From NCBI GenBank assembly GCA_003233095.1, contig QIKT01000198.1, positions 1-41,128 of the forward strand: 41,128 nt of DNA. The letters run 5' to 3'. Below are positions 25,774 through 33,680 of this stretch, piece by piece. The notes under the pieces were generated by a model. The model did no database searches, was not told the DNA's origin, and saw only the letters and a list, made by a program, of their open reading frames with translations. The translations under genes were made by a program, and so were the position numbers. The DNA comes from Oceanospirillales bacterium. Lineage in GTDB: Bacteria; Pseudomonadota; Gammaproteobacteria; Xanthomonadales; SZUA-38. Numbering within the stretch: position 1 is the stretch's first letter; each line of letters starts with the position of its first letter.

Positions 25774-26294
25774 AGCCAGCTCTGTCGATCTGTCTGGACA
25801 TGGCCGCATGAGGCGCAGGTTTGATTCTCGTCACTCTGATAATAACGATCGAAGATGGGCGGCAACTGCGTTTCGATATTCTCAAGATGCAGGAATTCGT
25901 CATAAACCTGTGCATCGCATTGCTCGCAAAACCAGGCAAAGCCATCGAGTTCATGAGGCAATCGTTTTCTCTCGATCACCAGCCCAACTGTATTCTCGAA
26001 ACGCTGTGGCGAGTGGGGCACTCTGGGAGGAAGCAGGAATATCTCGCCTTCACCAATGCGCATGTCTTCGCGGCCTGAGTCGGTCATGGTCTTGAGCAGC
26101 ATGTCACCTTCGATCTGATAGAAAAACTCCGGACCGTCCTCGATGTGATAGTCGCTGCGCTGATTGGGGCCGCCGACTACCATGACGATGAAATCACCCT
26201 CTGGCCAGATCATCTTATTACAGACCGGCGGCTTGAGTTGATCCCTGTGATCATCGATCCACTTCATGAAATTGAACGGTAGCAGCTGATTCAT
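25746..26294 (-). CDS. nbaC: 3-hydroxyanthranilate 3,4-dioxygenase
   Basis: A 182-residue Fe(II) cupin dioxygenase that opens the ring of 3-hydroxyanthranilate to 2-amino-3-carboxymuconate 6-semialdehyde. The catalytic iron ligands are His50 and Glu56 (DYHIEDGPEFFYQ) and His94 (RVPHSPQ). The C-terminal rubredoxin-like iron site is complete: Cys123/Cys126 (CEQC) and Cys160/Cys163 (CASC), as in the Cupriavidus enzyme and other bacterial forms. The start overlaps the RidA stop by 4 bases. It is the last gene of the AMSDH-RidA-HAO operon. Confidence 0.95.
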   Translation of the reverse strand: MNQLLPFNFMKWIDDHRDQLKPPVCNKMIWPEGDFIVMVVGGPNQRSDYHIEDGPEFFYQIEGDMLLKTMTDSGREDMRIGEGEIFLLPPRVPHSPQRFENTVGLVIERKRLPHELDGFAWFCEQCDAQVYDEFLHLENIETQLPPIFDRYYQSDENQTCASCGHVQTDRQSWLQSRSISNN

Positions 26295-26731
26295 GTTGTG
26301 GGTGCTCCATCAGTGTCGGTGATTCGGGCCACGCATTTGAGCTCGATAGCGATGGGTGTTGGCAGAGCGCCCACTTCCAGTGTTGTACGGCAAGGCAGGT
26401 TGCCGGTGAAGTACTCGGAGTAAATGGCGTTGAATCGAGCGAAGTCCTTGTCCATGTCGGTCAGAAAGACGGTGATATCGATCAGGTCGTCCCAGTCGGC
26501 GCCTGCCGATTCAAGAATCTGTTTGATGTTGGCAAACACCGAGTGGCACTGTGCGTCGATATCATAGTCGAGGAGCGCACCGTGAGCGTCGTGGACGTTG
26601 CCGGGTATCAGATCGGTTCCCGGCATTCTGGGGCCGACGCCTGACAGGAACAGCAAGTTCCCTTCGCGCCTGGCGTGAGGATAGGCACCGACTGGTTTGG
26701 GAGCACGGTCACTGTGAATCTGATCGGTCAT
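26291..26731 (-). CDS. RidA/YjgF-family 2-aminomuconate deaminase
   Basis: A 146-residue RidA-fold protein. The opening KPVGAYPHARREGNLLFLSG, the conserved Arg115 in PCRTTLEVGALP and Glu130 in IAIELKCVA are present. RidA proteins hydrolyse enamines/imines. The position between AMSDH and HAO, and similarity to the NbaF/AmnD branch, point to 2-aminomuconate deamination to 4-oxalocrotonate with release of ammonia. The ATG at 26731 has AGGA six bases upstream. A general RidA housekeeping role cannot be excluded from sequence alone, but the operon makes the pathway role likely. Confidence 0.85.
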   Translation of the reverse strand: MTDQIHSDRAPKPVGAYPHARREGNLLFLSGVGPRMPGTDLIPGNVHDAHGALLDYDIDAQCHSVFANIKQILESAGADWDDLIDITVFLTDMDKDFARFNAIYSEYFTGNLPCRTTLEVGALPTPIAIELKCVARITDTDGAPTT

Positions 26732-26910
26732 GATGGATCCTGTCGCAAAACTGCTGTCGCCTGCAAGTGTACCCTGACATTATTCCAATCACATTCAACG
26801 AGTCAGAAAGCGGTTAGCCGCAAGGACATGTCTCGCCGGCAATGGCAGCGTCCTTGCCAAGAGACTTAACGTTGCGGATGAACGCTCTGAAATGTTGCTG
26901 GAATATTGAT

Positions 26911-28359
26911 TCAACACCCGTATGGGCTGAGGCAAATGTTTTTCGGCTCAGTGAAAAAACGCATGGTCTCCAGTCCGCCTTCGCGTCCCATGCCAGAGGC
27001 TTTCATGCCGCCAAACGGGGTTCTCAGGTCGCGCCTGAGCCAGCAATTGATCCAGACAATGCCGGCTTGGATCTGATCGGCCATTCGATGAGCCTGGTTC
27101 AGATTCCGGGTCCAGAGCGTTGCGGCCAGGCCATACTGGCTCTGGTTGGCCAGCTCAATGGCATGCTGTTCATCATCGAATGGGGTCAGGGTGACAACCG
27201 GGCCGAAGATTTCGTTTTGATTGGTGTTGCTTTGCATGGCCAGGTCTTCGATCAGTGTCGGTTGGACGAAATAGCCGTTTGCGCAGCGACCGGGCGGGCG
27301 AACTCTTTTGCCGCCACAGAGGATCAAACCGCCCTCGTCACGGGCGGTCTGAATTGACCCTAGTACGGAATTCATATGGTCTTCGGAGACCAGCGCCCCT
27401 TGACTTGTGGCCGATTCCAGTGGATCGCCCGGTACCATCTTGCCAGCCCGTTCGACCAGTTGATCTCGGATGTCAGCATAGCGTTCGCGTGCGATCAGGA
27501 TTCGGGACGCACACAGACAGATCTGCCCCTGGTTGGCAAACGATGCGCGAATCAGGTCGTCGACCAAGGTGGATGAATCGGCGTCAGCACAGACAATTGC
27601 CGGGTTCTTGCCGCCCATTTCCAGAGACAGCTTGCGAAAGGCTGGAGCGCACTGTTCGGCAATCCAACCACCAACCCGGGTGCTGCCAGTGAACGAGACA
27701 GCCTTGCATAGCGGACTGTTGACCAGTGGTGCGCCGGCGCGATCTCCTTGACCCTGTATCAGATTGATCACCCCAGCCGGAAAGCCTGCCTCGACGATCA
27801 GTCTGGCTAGATAATCGGCGGTGGCCGGAGTGACTTCTGATGGTTTGGCGACGACCGTATTGCCCGCTGCGATCGCCGGTGCGATTTTCCAGCTGAGCAG
27901 ATACAGGGGAAGGTTCCATGGCGAGATGCAAGTGACCACACCGAGCGGTTGTCTCACGGTATAGTTGAGCAGACCAGCGTCCAGATGTGATTCGCTGGAG
28001 AACTGTGTGCCAGCAGCGGCAAAGAATCTGAGGTTGGCGCTGACGCGTGGAATGTCGACGCTTCGTGAGACGCTGAGTGGTTTGCCGGTATCCTGTGTTT
28101 CCAACTGGGCCAACTCTTCAGCATTGGTTTCGACAAGATCTGCCAGACGATGCAGCAGGCGACTGCGCTGCTCCGCTGCCATGGCCTGCCAGGCAGGTTG
28201 TGCAGCGGCGGCGCACTCAAGCGCTGCCGCCGCATCGCGATGGTCAGAGTTGGCCACCTGGCCAAAGGTTTCACCGGTTGCCGGATTCACGCACGCTAGC
28301 CAATCATTTCCTGTCGGTTCGACGAACTGGTTGCCAATGAAATTCAGGATTCTTGTCAT
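26911..28359 (-). CDS. 2-aminomuconate-6-semialdehyde dehydrogenase (aldehyde dehydrogenase family)
   Basis: A 482-residue NAD-dependent aldehyde dehydrogenase (NbaE/AmnC/HMSD type) that oxidises 2-aminomuconate 6-semialdehyde to 2-aminomuconate. The catalytic Cys281 lies in NQGQICLC, the general base Glu247 in SLEMGGKNPAI and the oxyanion Asn149 in ISPWNLPLY; the cofactor loop is FTGSTRVGG. I prefer ATG 28359 (MTRILNFIGNQF), which has AGGA eight bases upstream and family-typical length, over a start at 28410 that would intrude on the divergent gene. A 179-base gap separates it from ridA, so an internal promoter is possible. Confidence 0.9.
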   Translation of the reverse strand: MTRILNFIGNQFVEPTGNDWLACVNPATGETFGQVANSDHRDAAAALECAAAAQPAWQAMAAEQRSRLLHRLADLVETNAEELAQLETQDTGKPLSVSRSVDIPRVSANLRFFAAAGTQFSSESHLDAGLLNYTVRQPLGVVTCISPWNLPLYLLSWKIAPAIAAGNTVVAKPSEVTPATADYLARLIVEAGFPAGVINLIQGQGDRAGAPLVNSPLCKAVSFTGSTRVGGWIAEQCAPAFRKLSLEMGGKNPAIVCADADSSTLVDDLIRASFANQGQICLCASRILIARERYADIRDQLVERAGKMVPGDPLESATSQGALVSEDHMNSVLGSIQTARDEGGLILCGGKRVRPPGRCANGYFVQPTLIEDLAMQSNTNQNEIFGPVVTLTPFDDEQHAIELANQSQYGLAATLWTRNLNQAHRMADQIQAGIVWINCWLRRDLRTPFGGMKASGMGREGGLETMRFFTEPKNICLSPYGC

Positions 28360-28427
28360 GCGGGTGGTCCTGGTAATTGACGCGATATGGTATTGTAGCC
28401 GGTCTTTCACTAGCGCACAGAACCCTT

Positions 28428-30452
28428 ATGGATCGATCTCGTTTTGCTCAGGCCGTCCGAGCGCTGTCCGGCAGTCAGTATGAGGATTGTGTCCGGCTGT
28501 GTGAGGCCTTGCTTGACGAATATGGACCCCATCTGGACACGGCCATGGTGCAGGCCATCGCACTGTGTGAGTCCGGTCAGATGGAGGCGGGCAGTGCTTG
28601 TTTTGATGCCCTTCAAAGCGCCCATCCTGATCACGCTGACCTGTTGTACAACCGGGCATCTGTTACGGCCCGATGTGGCGATCACGAGCAGGCAGTGACC
28701 TGGTTCAGACGGACGCTCATCGTTGATCCGGATCATCACAGCGCTCGAAACAATCTTGCATCGAGTCTGCTTGAACTGGATCAGCATGAGGCGGCAGCTA
28801 GCTGTTACGAGCAGTTGCTGGCCCGTCAGCCTGGCCATGTCGGTGCGCTGTTCAATCTGGGTAATCTGGCCTTGATGAACGATCATCCCGAGCAGGCCTC
28901 AGCCCGGTTTTCAGAGGCATTGCGCAGGCAGCCTGATCACACGGCGTCACTGATTGGCCTGGCCTCCCTGGCGAATGCCGAGGGACGATATCAGGACGCT
29001 CTTGAGCGCTTGTCTCGTGTCCCGGTGACCGAACAGAGGCGGGCCAGTTTCTATCGGGAACGTTCCAGCGCCTGTACTGGCGCCGGGAGTTTCCCACAGG
29101 CACTCAGTGATGCACAACGGGCCGTCGAGATCGAGCCTGGATCCGCCGACCTGACGAATAATCTGGGTGTTTGTGAGAGTGGTCAGGGTCATCTTGAGGC
29201 AGCCGAACAGGCGTTCAGGGCGGCGATGACACTGGACCCCGGTCATGTGCAGGCACTGGCCAATCTGATTGACCTGTATGAGCTGAGTAATCGGATGGAT
29301 GACGGCCAGTCGTTGCTGCTCGAACATGCTGATTTGATTGAAACGCAACCGTCATTGCAGTTGGCCCAGGCGCGATATTTGCAGCGAGGCAATCAACCCG
29401 AGGCAGCTCTTGCGGCCTGCCGAACACTGATGGCTGATGGGCAGGCAGATCGATTACGACGAGATGCCAGTTTCATTGCCGGCAGGGCACACGATGTCCT
29501 GCGACAGTCTCAGGCCGCGATAGACGCCTGGACCCTGGGCAACGATCTGGTTGCGTCCATGTATCAACGCGATCAGCTTGGCGAGGAGACGCTGGTATCC
29601 ATTTTGCCAGCACTGGCAAGGCACTGGCTGCAGCCGATGTCAGCGAAAGCTGATTCGATTGAACGTCCACCGGTGTTTCTGTTCGGTTTCCAGCGCTCGG
29701 GAACCACGCTCCTCGATACCATGCTGGGTTCTGATTCAGAGATTCAGGTCATGGAGGAGTTGCCTGTTCTGAATCGAATTGTTGATCACTTGCAACGACA
29801 ACCCGATTTTCCGGCCAATTTGTATCAGCTGCAAACCGAAGAGTTGAACCAACTGCGTGATGAGTATCTGACAAGCGCATCGAGCTGTCTGCTGGAAGCG
29901 ACCGGTGAGTCGCTGGATCGATCGAAGCTGCTGATCGACAAATCACCACTCAATGGTATTTTTGCGCCATTGATTCAGGCTCTGTTCCCAGAAGCTCGTC
30001 TGATCATGGCATTACGTCATCCCTGTGATGTGGTGCTGAGTTGTTTCATGCAGGAATTCACCATGACGCCGTTCATGCTGAACTATACGTCGCTCAAAGG
30101 TGTGACGTCGGTCTATGAGCAGGTGATGGGGCTATGGCTCAACTATCTACCCGTTCACTCTCTGGCAGTGCATACGATTCGCTATGAAGATCTGGTCACC
30201 AACAAGGATTCGTCACTGCGTGCCCTGATGGCGCACATTGGTCATCGGGCTGAGGCGGTTCTTGGAGATCATACCGATCACGCCACTCGCCGTGGTCTGA
30301 TCAATACGCCCAGCTACCATCAGGTCAGCCAACCGGTGTATACCTCGGCCCGATATCGATGGCGGCGTTATGAGGCTCAATTGGTGGAAGTCATGCCGAT
30401 TCTGGAACCCTTCATTCAGGCCTTTGGCTATGCAGAGGGTGATGAGGGCTGA
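28428..30452 (+). CDS. TPR-repeat sulfotransferase
   Basis: A 674-residue fusion protein. Residues ~1-400 are tandem TPRs (for example LLYNRASVTARCGDHEQA and GALFNLGNLALMNDHPEQA). Residues ~410-670 form a PAPS-dependent sulfotransferase domain with the 5'-phosphosulfate loop FGFQRSGTTLLDTML (~418-432) and the 3'-phosphate motif LIMALRHPCDVVLSCF. No signal peptide is seen. Proteins of this build resemble tyrosylprotein sulfotransferases and capsular or lipid sulfotransferases; the acceptor is unknown, and the TPRs presumably bind it. The start at 28428 (MDRSRFAQ) is preferred over an upstream TTG at 28377, although its ribosome site is weak. It diverges from AMSDH. Confidence 0.85.
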   Translation: MDRSRFAQAVRALSGSQYEDCVRLCEALLDEYGPHLDTAMVQAIALCESGQMEAGSACFDALQSAHPDHADLLYNRASVTARCGDHEQAVTWFRRTLIVDPDHHSARNNLASSLLELDQHEAAASCYEQLLARQPGHVGALFNLGNLALMNDHPEQASARFSEALRRQPDHTASLIGLASLANAEGRYQDALERLSRVPVTEQRRASFYRERSSACTGAGSFPQALSDAQRAVEIEPGSADLTNNLGVCESGQGHLEAAEQAFRAAMTLDPGHVQALANLIDLYELSNRMDDGQSLLLEHADLIETQPSLQLAQARYLQRGNQPEAALAACRTLMADGQADRLRRDASFIAGRAHDVLRQSQAAIDAWTLGNDLVASMYQRDQLGEETLVSILPALARHWLQPMSAKADSIERPPVFLFGFQRSGTTLLDTMLGSDSEIQVMEELPVLNRIVDHLQRQPDFPANLYQLQTEELNQLRDEYLTSASSCLLEATGESLDRSKLLIDKSPLNGIFAPLIQALFPEARLIMALRHPCDVVLSCFMQEFTMTPFMLNYTSLKGVTSVYEQVMGLWLNYLPVHSLAVHTIRYEDLVTNKDSSLRALMAHIGHRAEAVLGDHTDHATRRGLINTPSYHQVSQPVYTSARYRWRRYEAQLVEVMPILEPFIQAFGYAEGDEG

Positions 30453-30529
30453 GGCTCAGTTCCTGCAATGCAGAGTGGGTATATTTGGCACTCAAGACAC
30501 GCGGTGATGACTGCTGCATAGATTCCTCA
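30453..30529 (+). repeat. Decayed half-copy of the 32870-33039 element
   Basis: Directly after the sulfotransferase stop, about 50 bases align with 32961-33010 of the intact element: both read GGCTCAG-TC-TGCAA-GC-GAG-GGG and then CTCAAGACA, with scattered, mostly transition differences. Further similarity fades before the right terminal repeat. It fills the space between two converging genes and reaches the SDR stop codon. Alignment by eye; I did not compute a score. Confidence 0.5.
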
Positions 30530-31318
30530 GATCGATCGCATTCGACCGCCATCGACCGCCAGGCTCTGTCCGGTCACATAGGCCGCTTCGGGAGACGCGA
30601 GAAAGGCAATCACGTTGGCCAACTCTTGCGGCGTTCCAAAACGACCGAACGGTACCTGAGATCGCATCCCATCCGCAACCGCTTGTTGACTGAGCTTGCC
30701 GGCATCGGCGCGAGCGTCAATCAGGGATCCCAAACGTCCGGTATCGGTAAAACCTGGCAGCACATTGTTGATGCAGATTTGATCAGGTCCCAATTCGCTA
30801 GCCAGTGTCTTGGCCCAACTGGCGACGGCTCCGCGGATGGTGTTGGAGACGCCCAGTCCGGCGATCGGCTCACGGACGGATGTTGATATGATGTTGATGA
30901 TACGTCCGTAAGAGTTTGATTTCATTGATGGAACAACCGCCTGCGTCAGGCAGTGTGCCATGATCAGGTGACGTTTGAAGGCCTGCTCGAACGCCGCAGG
31001 TGACGCTGCGATCAGTGGACCGCCAGGCGGTCCACCTGCGTTGTTGATCAGAATGGATACAGGCTGTGGAGTAATCACTGGCCGGATGCGATCCATGGCA
31101 TCCTCAACTTGATCAAAATCCGCGCTGACCAGCGCATGCATCTGACCAGCGGGAAGCTCCTCAAGCAGACTCTGAAGCCGATCTTCGCTTCGCGCGATCG
31201 CAATGATTCGAGCGCCGCGCTCGGCCAGGGTCAGCGCCGTTTGTCGACCGATGCCTTCGGTCGCGCCGCAGACCACTGCTATTTTTCCCTGCAAGGAAGA
31301 CTGTGGGCTTTGGCTCAT
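30527..31318 (-). CDS. Short-chain dehydrogenase/reductase with a non-canonical active site
   Basis: A 263-residue SDR with an N-terminal Rossmann motif GATEGIG (residues 18-24), INNAGG (~91-96) and the C-terminal AAYVTGQSLAVDGG. The active-site helix reads GVSNTIRGAVASWAK: at the positions of the usual Tyr-x3-Lys are Ser158 and Arg162. The upstream active-site Ser is retained in NIISTS. An SDR subgroup with this SNT-R pattern is known to me, but its chemistry is uncertain, so the substrate and even redox activity are open. It starts 2 bases after asnS and is probably translationally coupled to it. Confidence 0.82.
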   Translation of the reverse strand: MSQSPQSSLQGKIAVVCGATEGIGRQTALTLAERGARIIAIARSEDRLQSLLEELPAGQMHALVSADFDQVEDAMDRIRPVITPQPVSILINNAGGPPGGPLIAASPAAFEQAFKRHLIMAHCLTQAVVPSMKSNSYGRIINIISTSVREPIAGLGVSNTIRGAVASWAKTLASELGPDQICINNVLPGFTDTGRLGSLIDARADAGKLSQQAVADGMRSQVPFGRFGTPQELANVIAFLASPEAAYVTGQSLAVDGGRMRSI

Positions 31319-31320
31319 GG

Positions 31321-32721
31321 CTAGAATCTCGCCGAGCCGGGAACACGCGGGTAAGGGATCACATCGCGGATATTGCTCATGCCGGTGATGTAGCTGATCA
31401 GACGTTCGAAGCCGAGGCCGAATCCGGCATGTGGAACAGAGCCATAGCGGCGAAGATCGAGGTACCAGTGGTAGTCCTCGGGAACCATGCCCTGCGCCAC
31501 GATGCTGTCACTGAGTACGTCCAGGCGTTCCTCGCGCTGTGCACCGCCGATAATTTCGCCAATCCCCGGAGCCAGAACGTCCATGGCCGCAACAGTTTTG
31601 CCATCGTCGTTGCGTCGCATGTAAAACGCCTTGGCGTCTTTGGGATAGTTCATGACGATGACGGGCTTGCGGGCATAGTTTTCTGACAGGAATCGCTCGT
31701 GCTCGGTCTGCAGGTCCATGCCCCAGTTGACTGGGTACTCGAATTTCTTCTCGACCTTCTTCAGAATTTCGATAGCTTCGGTGTAGTCCATGCGGGCGAA
31801 ATCTGATTTGGACATATCCTCCAGTCGACGGATGGCCTTGCTGTCGATGTGCTTCTGAAAGAAATCCATGTCATCGGGACACTGATCGAGCACGTACTGG
31901 AAGACCGACTTCAGAAATGCTTCAGCCAACTCGGCATTGTCGTTCAGGTCGGCAAAGGCGATTTCAGGTTCGACCATCCAGAATTCAGCCAGATGGCGGG
32001 AAGTATTGGAATTCTCGGCCCGGAACGTGGGTCCGAAGGTATAGACCTTCGACAAAGCCAGGCAGAACGCTTCAACATTGAGTTGACCGGAGACGGTCAG
32101 GAATGCTTCCTTGTGGAAGAAGTCCTTGCTGAAATCCACAGTGCCCTTGTCAGTGCGTGGCAGATTCTCCAGATCCAGCGTACTGACCCGAAACAGCTCT
32201 CCGGCACCCTCGGTATCCGAAGCGGTGATGATCGGCGTGTTGACCCAGAAGAACCCTTGTTCATCAAAAAAGCGATGAATGGCCTGAGCCGCTTTGTGGC
32301 GGACTCGGGTCATCGCGCTGAACGTATTGGTGCGAGGTCTCAAGTGAGCCACTTCGCGCAGGTATTCGAACGAGTGCTCCTTCGGCTGAATCGGATAGGT
32401 GTCGGGATCCTCTACCCATCCCGCAACCTCGACCTCACGGGCAACAATTTCTACCGATTGTCCCTTGCCTCTGGATTCGACCAGTTCTCCATGCACAATG
32501 ATCGAGCAGCCACTGGTCAGCCGACGAATGTCCTGCTCATAATTGTCCAGACTGGCATCGGCTATGACCTGAATCATCCTTGCGCAGGATCCATCGCTCA
32601 GATGAACGAAGGAAAAACCGGCTTTGGAGTCGCGTCGGGTCTTGACCCAACCCTGTGCGATCACCTGTGTGCCCACGGCCACCTGGCCGTCGAGGAGCTG
32701 TTTGATTGAATGACTGGACAT
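31321..32721 (-). CDS. asnS: Asparaginyl-tRNA synthetase
   Basis: A 466-residue class IIb aminoacyl-tRNA synthetase, the same length as E. coli AsnS, which charges tRNA-Asn with asparagine in the cytosol. An N-terminal OB-fold anticodon-binding domain (~15-110, [21 protein letters not shown]) precedes the catalytic domain. Motif 2 is [21 protein letters not shown] and motif 3 is [10 protein letters not shown] near the C-terminus. The start at 32721 ([12 protein letters not shown]) has AGG eight bases upstream and gives the family length; a 70-codon open extension to 32931 is not homologous to any AsnRS and is rejected. Confidence 0.96.
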   Translation of the reverse strand: MSSHSIKQLLDGQVAVGTQVIAQGWVKTRRDSKAGFSFVHLSDGSCARMIQVIADASLDNYEQDIRRLTSGCSIIVHGELVESRGKGQSVEIVAREVEVAGWVEDPDTYPIQPKEHSFEYLREVAHLRPRTNTFSAMTRVRHKAAQAIHRFFDEQGFFWVNTPIITASDTEGAGELFRVSTLDLENLPRTDKGTVDFSKDFFHKEAFLTVSGQLNVEAFCLALSKVYTFGPTFRAENSNTSRHLAEFWMVEPEIAFADLNDNAELAEAFLKSVFQYVLDQCPDDMDFFQKHIDSKAIRRLEDMSKSDFARMDYTEAIEILKKVEKKFEYPVNWGMDLQTEHERFLSENYARKPVIVMNYPKDAKAFYMRRNDDGKTVAAMDVLAPGIGEIIGGAQREERLDVLSDSIVAQGMVPEDYHWYLDLRRYGSVPHAGFGLGFERLISYITGMSNIRDVIPYPRVPGSARF

Positions 32722-32869
32722 TGATTTGCCTATATGAATGAAAGACATACTGTATGTTGCTATCGTCTGTTCGATGGCCAGGTCATCGCTGATGATGTCT
32801 GGGTGATCGACAGGGTCAATCTGCAAGCGTTGCATGATAAAACAAACCGAACAGGCATGCACCCGTGAT

Positions 32870-33039
32870 CCAGGGAACCTCTGAACAAGTCTTAAGCGAG
32901 TTGGATTGAGAAGGGAAATGCGTCTGATCAAGGCGCATGAGCTGAGTCATCGTGGTGCGATGGCTCAGCTCATGCAACGCCGAGCGGGCGTAGTTCACGC
33001 TCAAGACAGCCGGTCACGACTTGTTCAGAGGCTCCCTGG
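32870..33039. mobile_element. 170-bp MITE-like element with 22-bp terminal inverted repeats
   Basis: The left end CCAGGGAACCTCTGAACAAG (continuing to 32891) and the right end, whose reverse complement starts CCAGGGAGCCTCTGAACAAG (33018-33039), match at 21 of 22 positions. A central 18-bp hairpin (32935-32952 with 32958-32975, loop TGGTG) has one wobble pair. It has no coding capacity, so it is a non-autonomous element mobilised in trans, perhaps by an IS5-like transposase judging from the CTCTGAACAAG end (uncertain). No clear target-site duplication is visible. It lies between asnS and the Fe-S carrier gene. Confidence 0.75.
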
Positions 33040-33112
33040 CGCGACAAAGGCTTGACTTTCATGCCGATCACTCACAGATTAGGAGTATGTTATCGCTATA
33101 GAAATTACTGAT

Positions 33113-33454
33113 ATGTCTGTCCAGTTAACCGAGACTGCTGCACGTCACGTTCACAAATTCCTGAGCACTCAACCGGATACCATTGGTTTGCGTCTGGGAG
33201 TCCAGAAGACCGGTTGTTCCGGCTGGGGCTATACGGTCGACCTGGCTACCTCCCGGGAACCCGGCGACCATGCCTTCGAGGACAACGGTGTCTTGGTGCT
33301 GATCAATGAAGCCAGTCTGGACAAGCTTGTCGGGGTGACCGTGGACTTCCGTCAAACTGGGCTGAATCGTCAGTTTGTCTTTGATAATCCCAATGCTGCC
33401 GAAGCCTGCGGTTGTGGTGAAAGCTTCACTACCGATGAGGTTGTCTCAGCCTGA
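33113..33454 (+). CDS. A-type iron-sulfur cluster carrier (IscA/SufA/ErpA family)
   Basis: A 113-residue HesB/IscA-fold protein that accepts and delivers Fe-S clusters. The three cluster-binding cysteines are at the canonical positions Cys35 (KTGCSGWGY), Cys99 and Cys101 (EACGCGESF). Which A-type subfamily it belongs to (IscA, SufA or ErpA) is not clear; no isc or suf genes are adjacent. The ATG at 33113 lacks a close Shine-Dalgarno: the only good one (AGGAG, 33081-33085) is 27 bases upstream. The frame stays open upstream without another standard start codon, so the true start deserves checking. Confidence 0.88.
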   Translation: MSVQLTETAARHVHKFLSTQPDTIGLRLGVQKTGCSGWGYTVDLATSREPGDHAFEDNGVLVLINEASLDKLVGVTVDFRQTGLNRQFVFDNPNAAEACGCGESFTTDEVVSA

Positions 33455-33680
33455 TTCAATTCGAGTGAGGCATTTGAACAGTCGGGCGATTGCTCGACGT
33501 CCTTGTGTGGCGCGGTGAACTCGTCGCTGATTGTAAATCTTTTGTCATTCCCCTCGCAGGATCGAGACTCTCGCTCCAACTGGCGTATTCTATCGCTCAA
33601 GGCAAGAAGTGAGCGACGCCGGCCGACAGCACAGACCGGACGTCATGGAACTACTGACACGAGCAGTCAGGCATACAGAT

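Noticed and set aside
26732-26910. Possible terminator or internal promoter between AMSDH and ridA
   Set aside because: Only a weak 7-bp GCAAGGA/TCCTTGC pairing with a long loop was found; not enough to call.
31849-32709. 286-codon plus-strand frame antisense to asnS
   Set aside because: AsnRS is unambiguous on the other strand over the whole interval.
32722-32931. 70-codon N-terminal extension of asnS
   Set aside because: The product from 32721 matches the normal 466-residue length and has a ribosome site; the extension has no AsnRS homology and runs into the MITE region.
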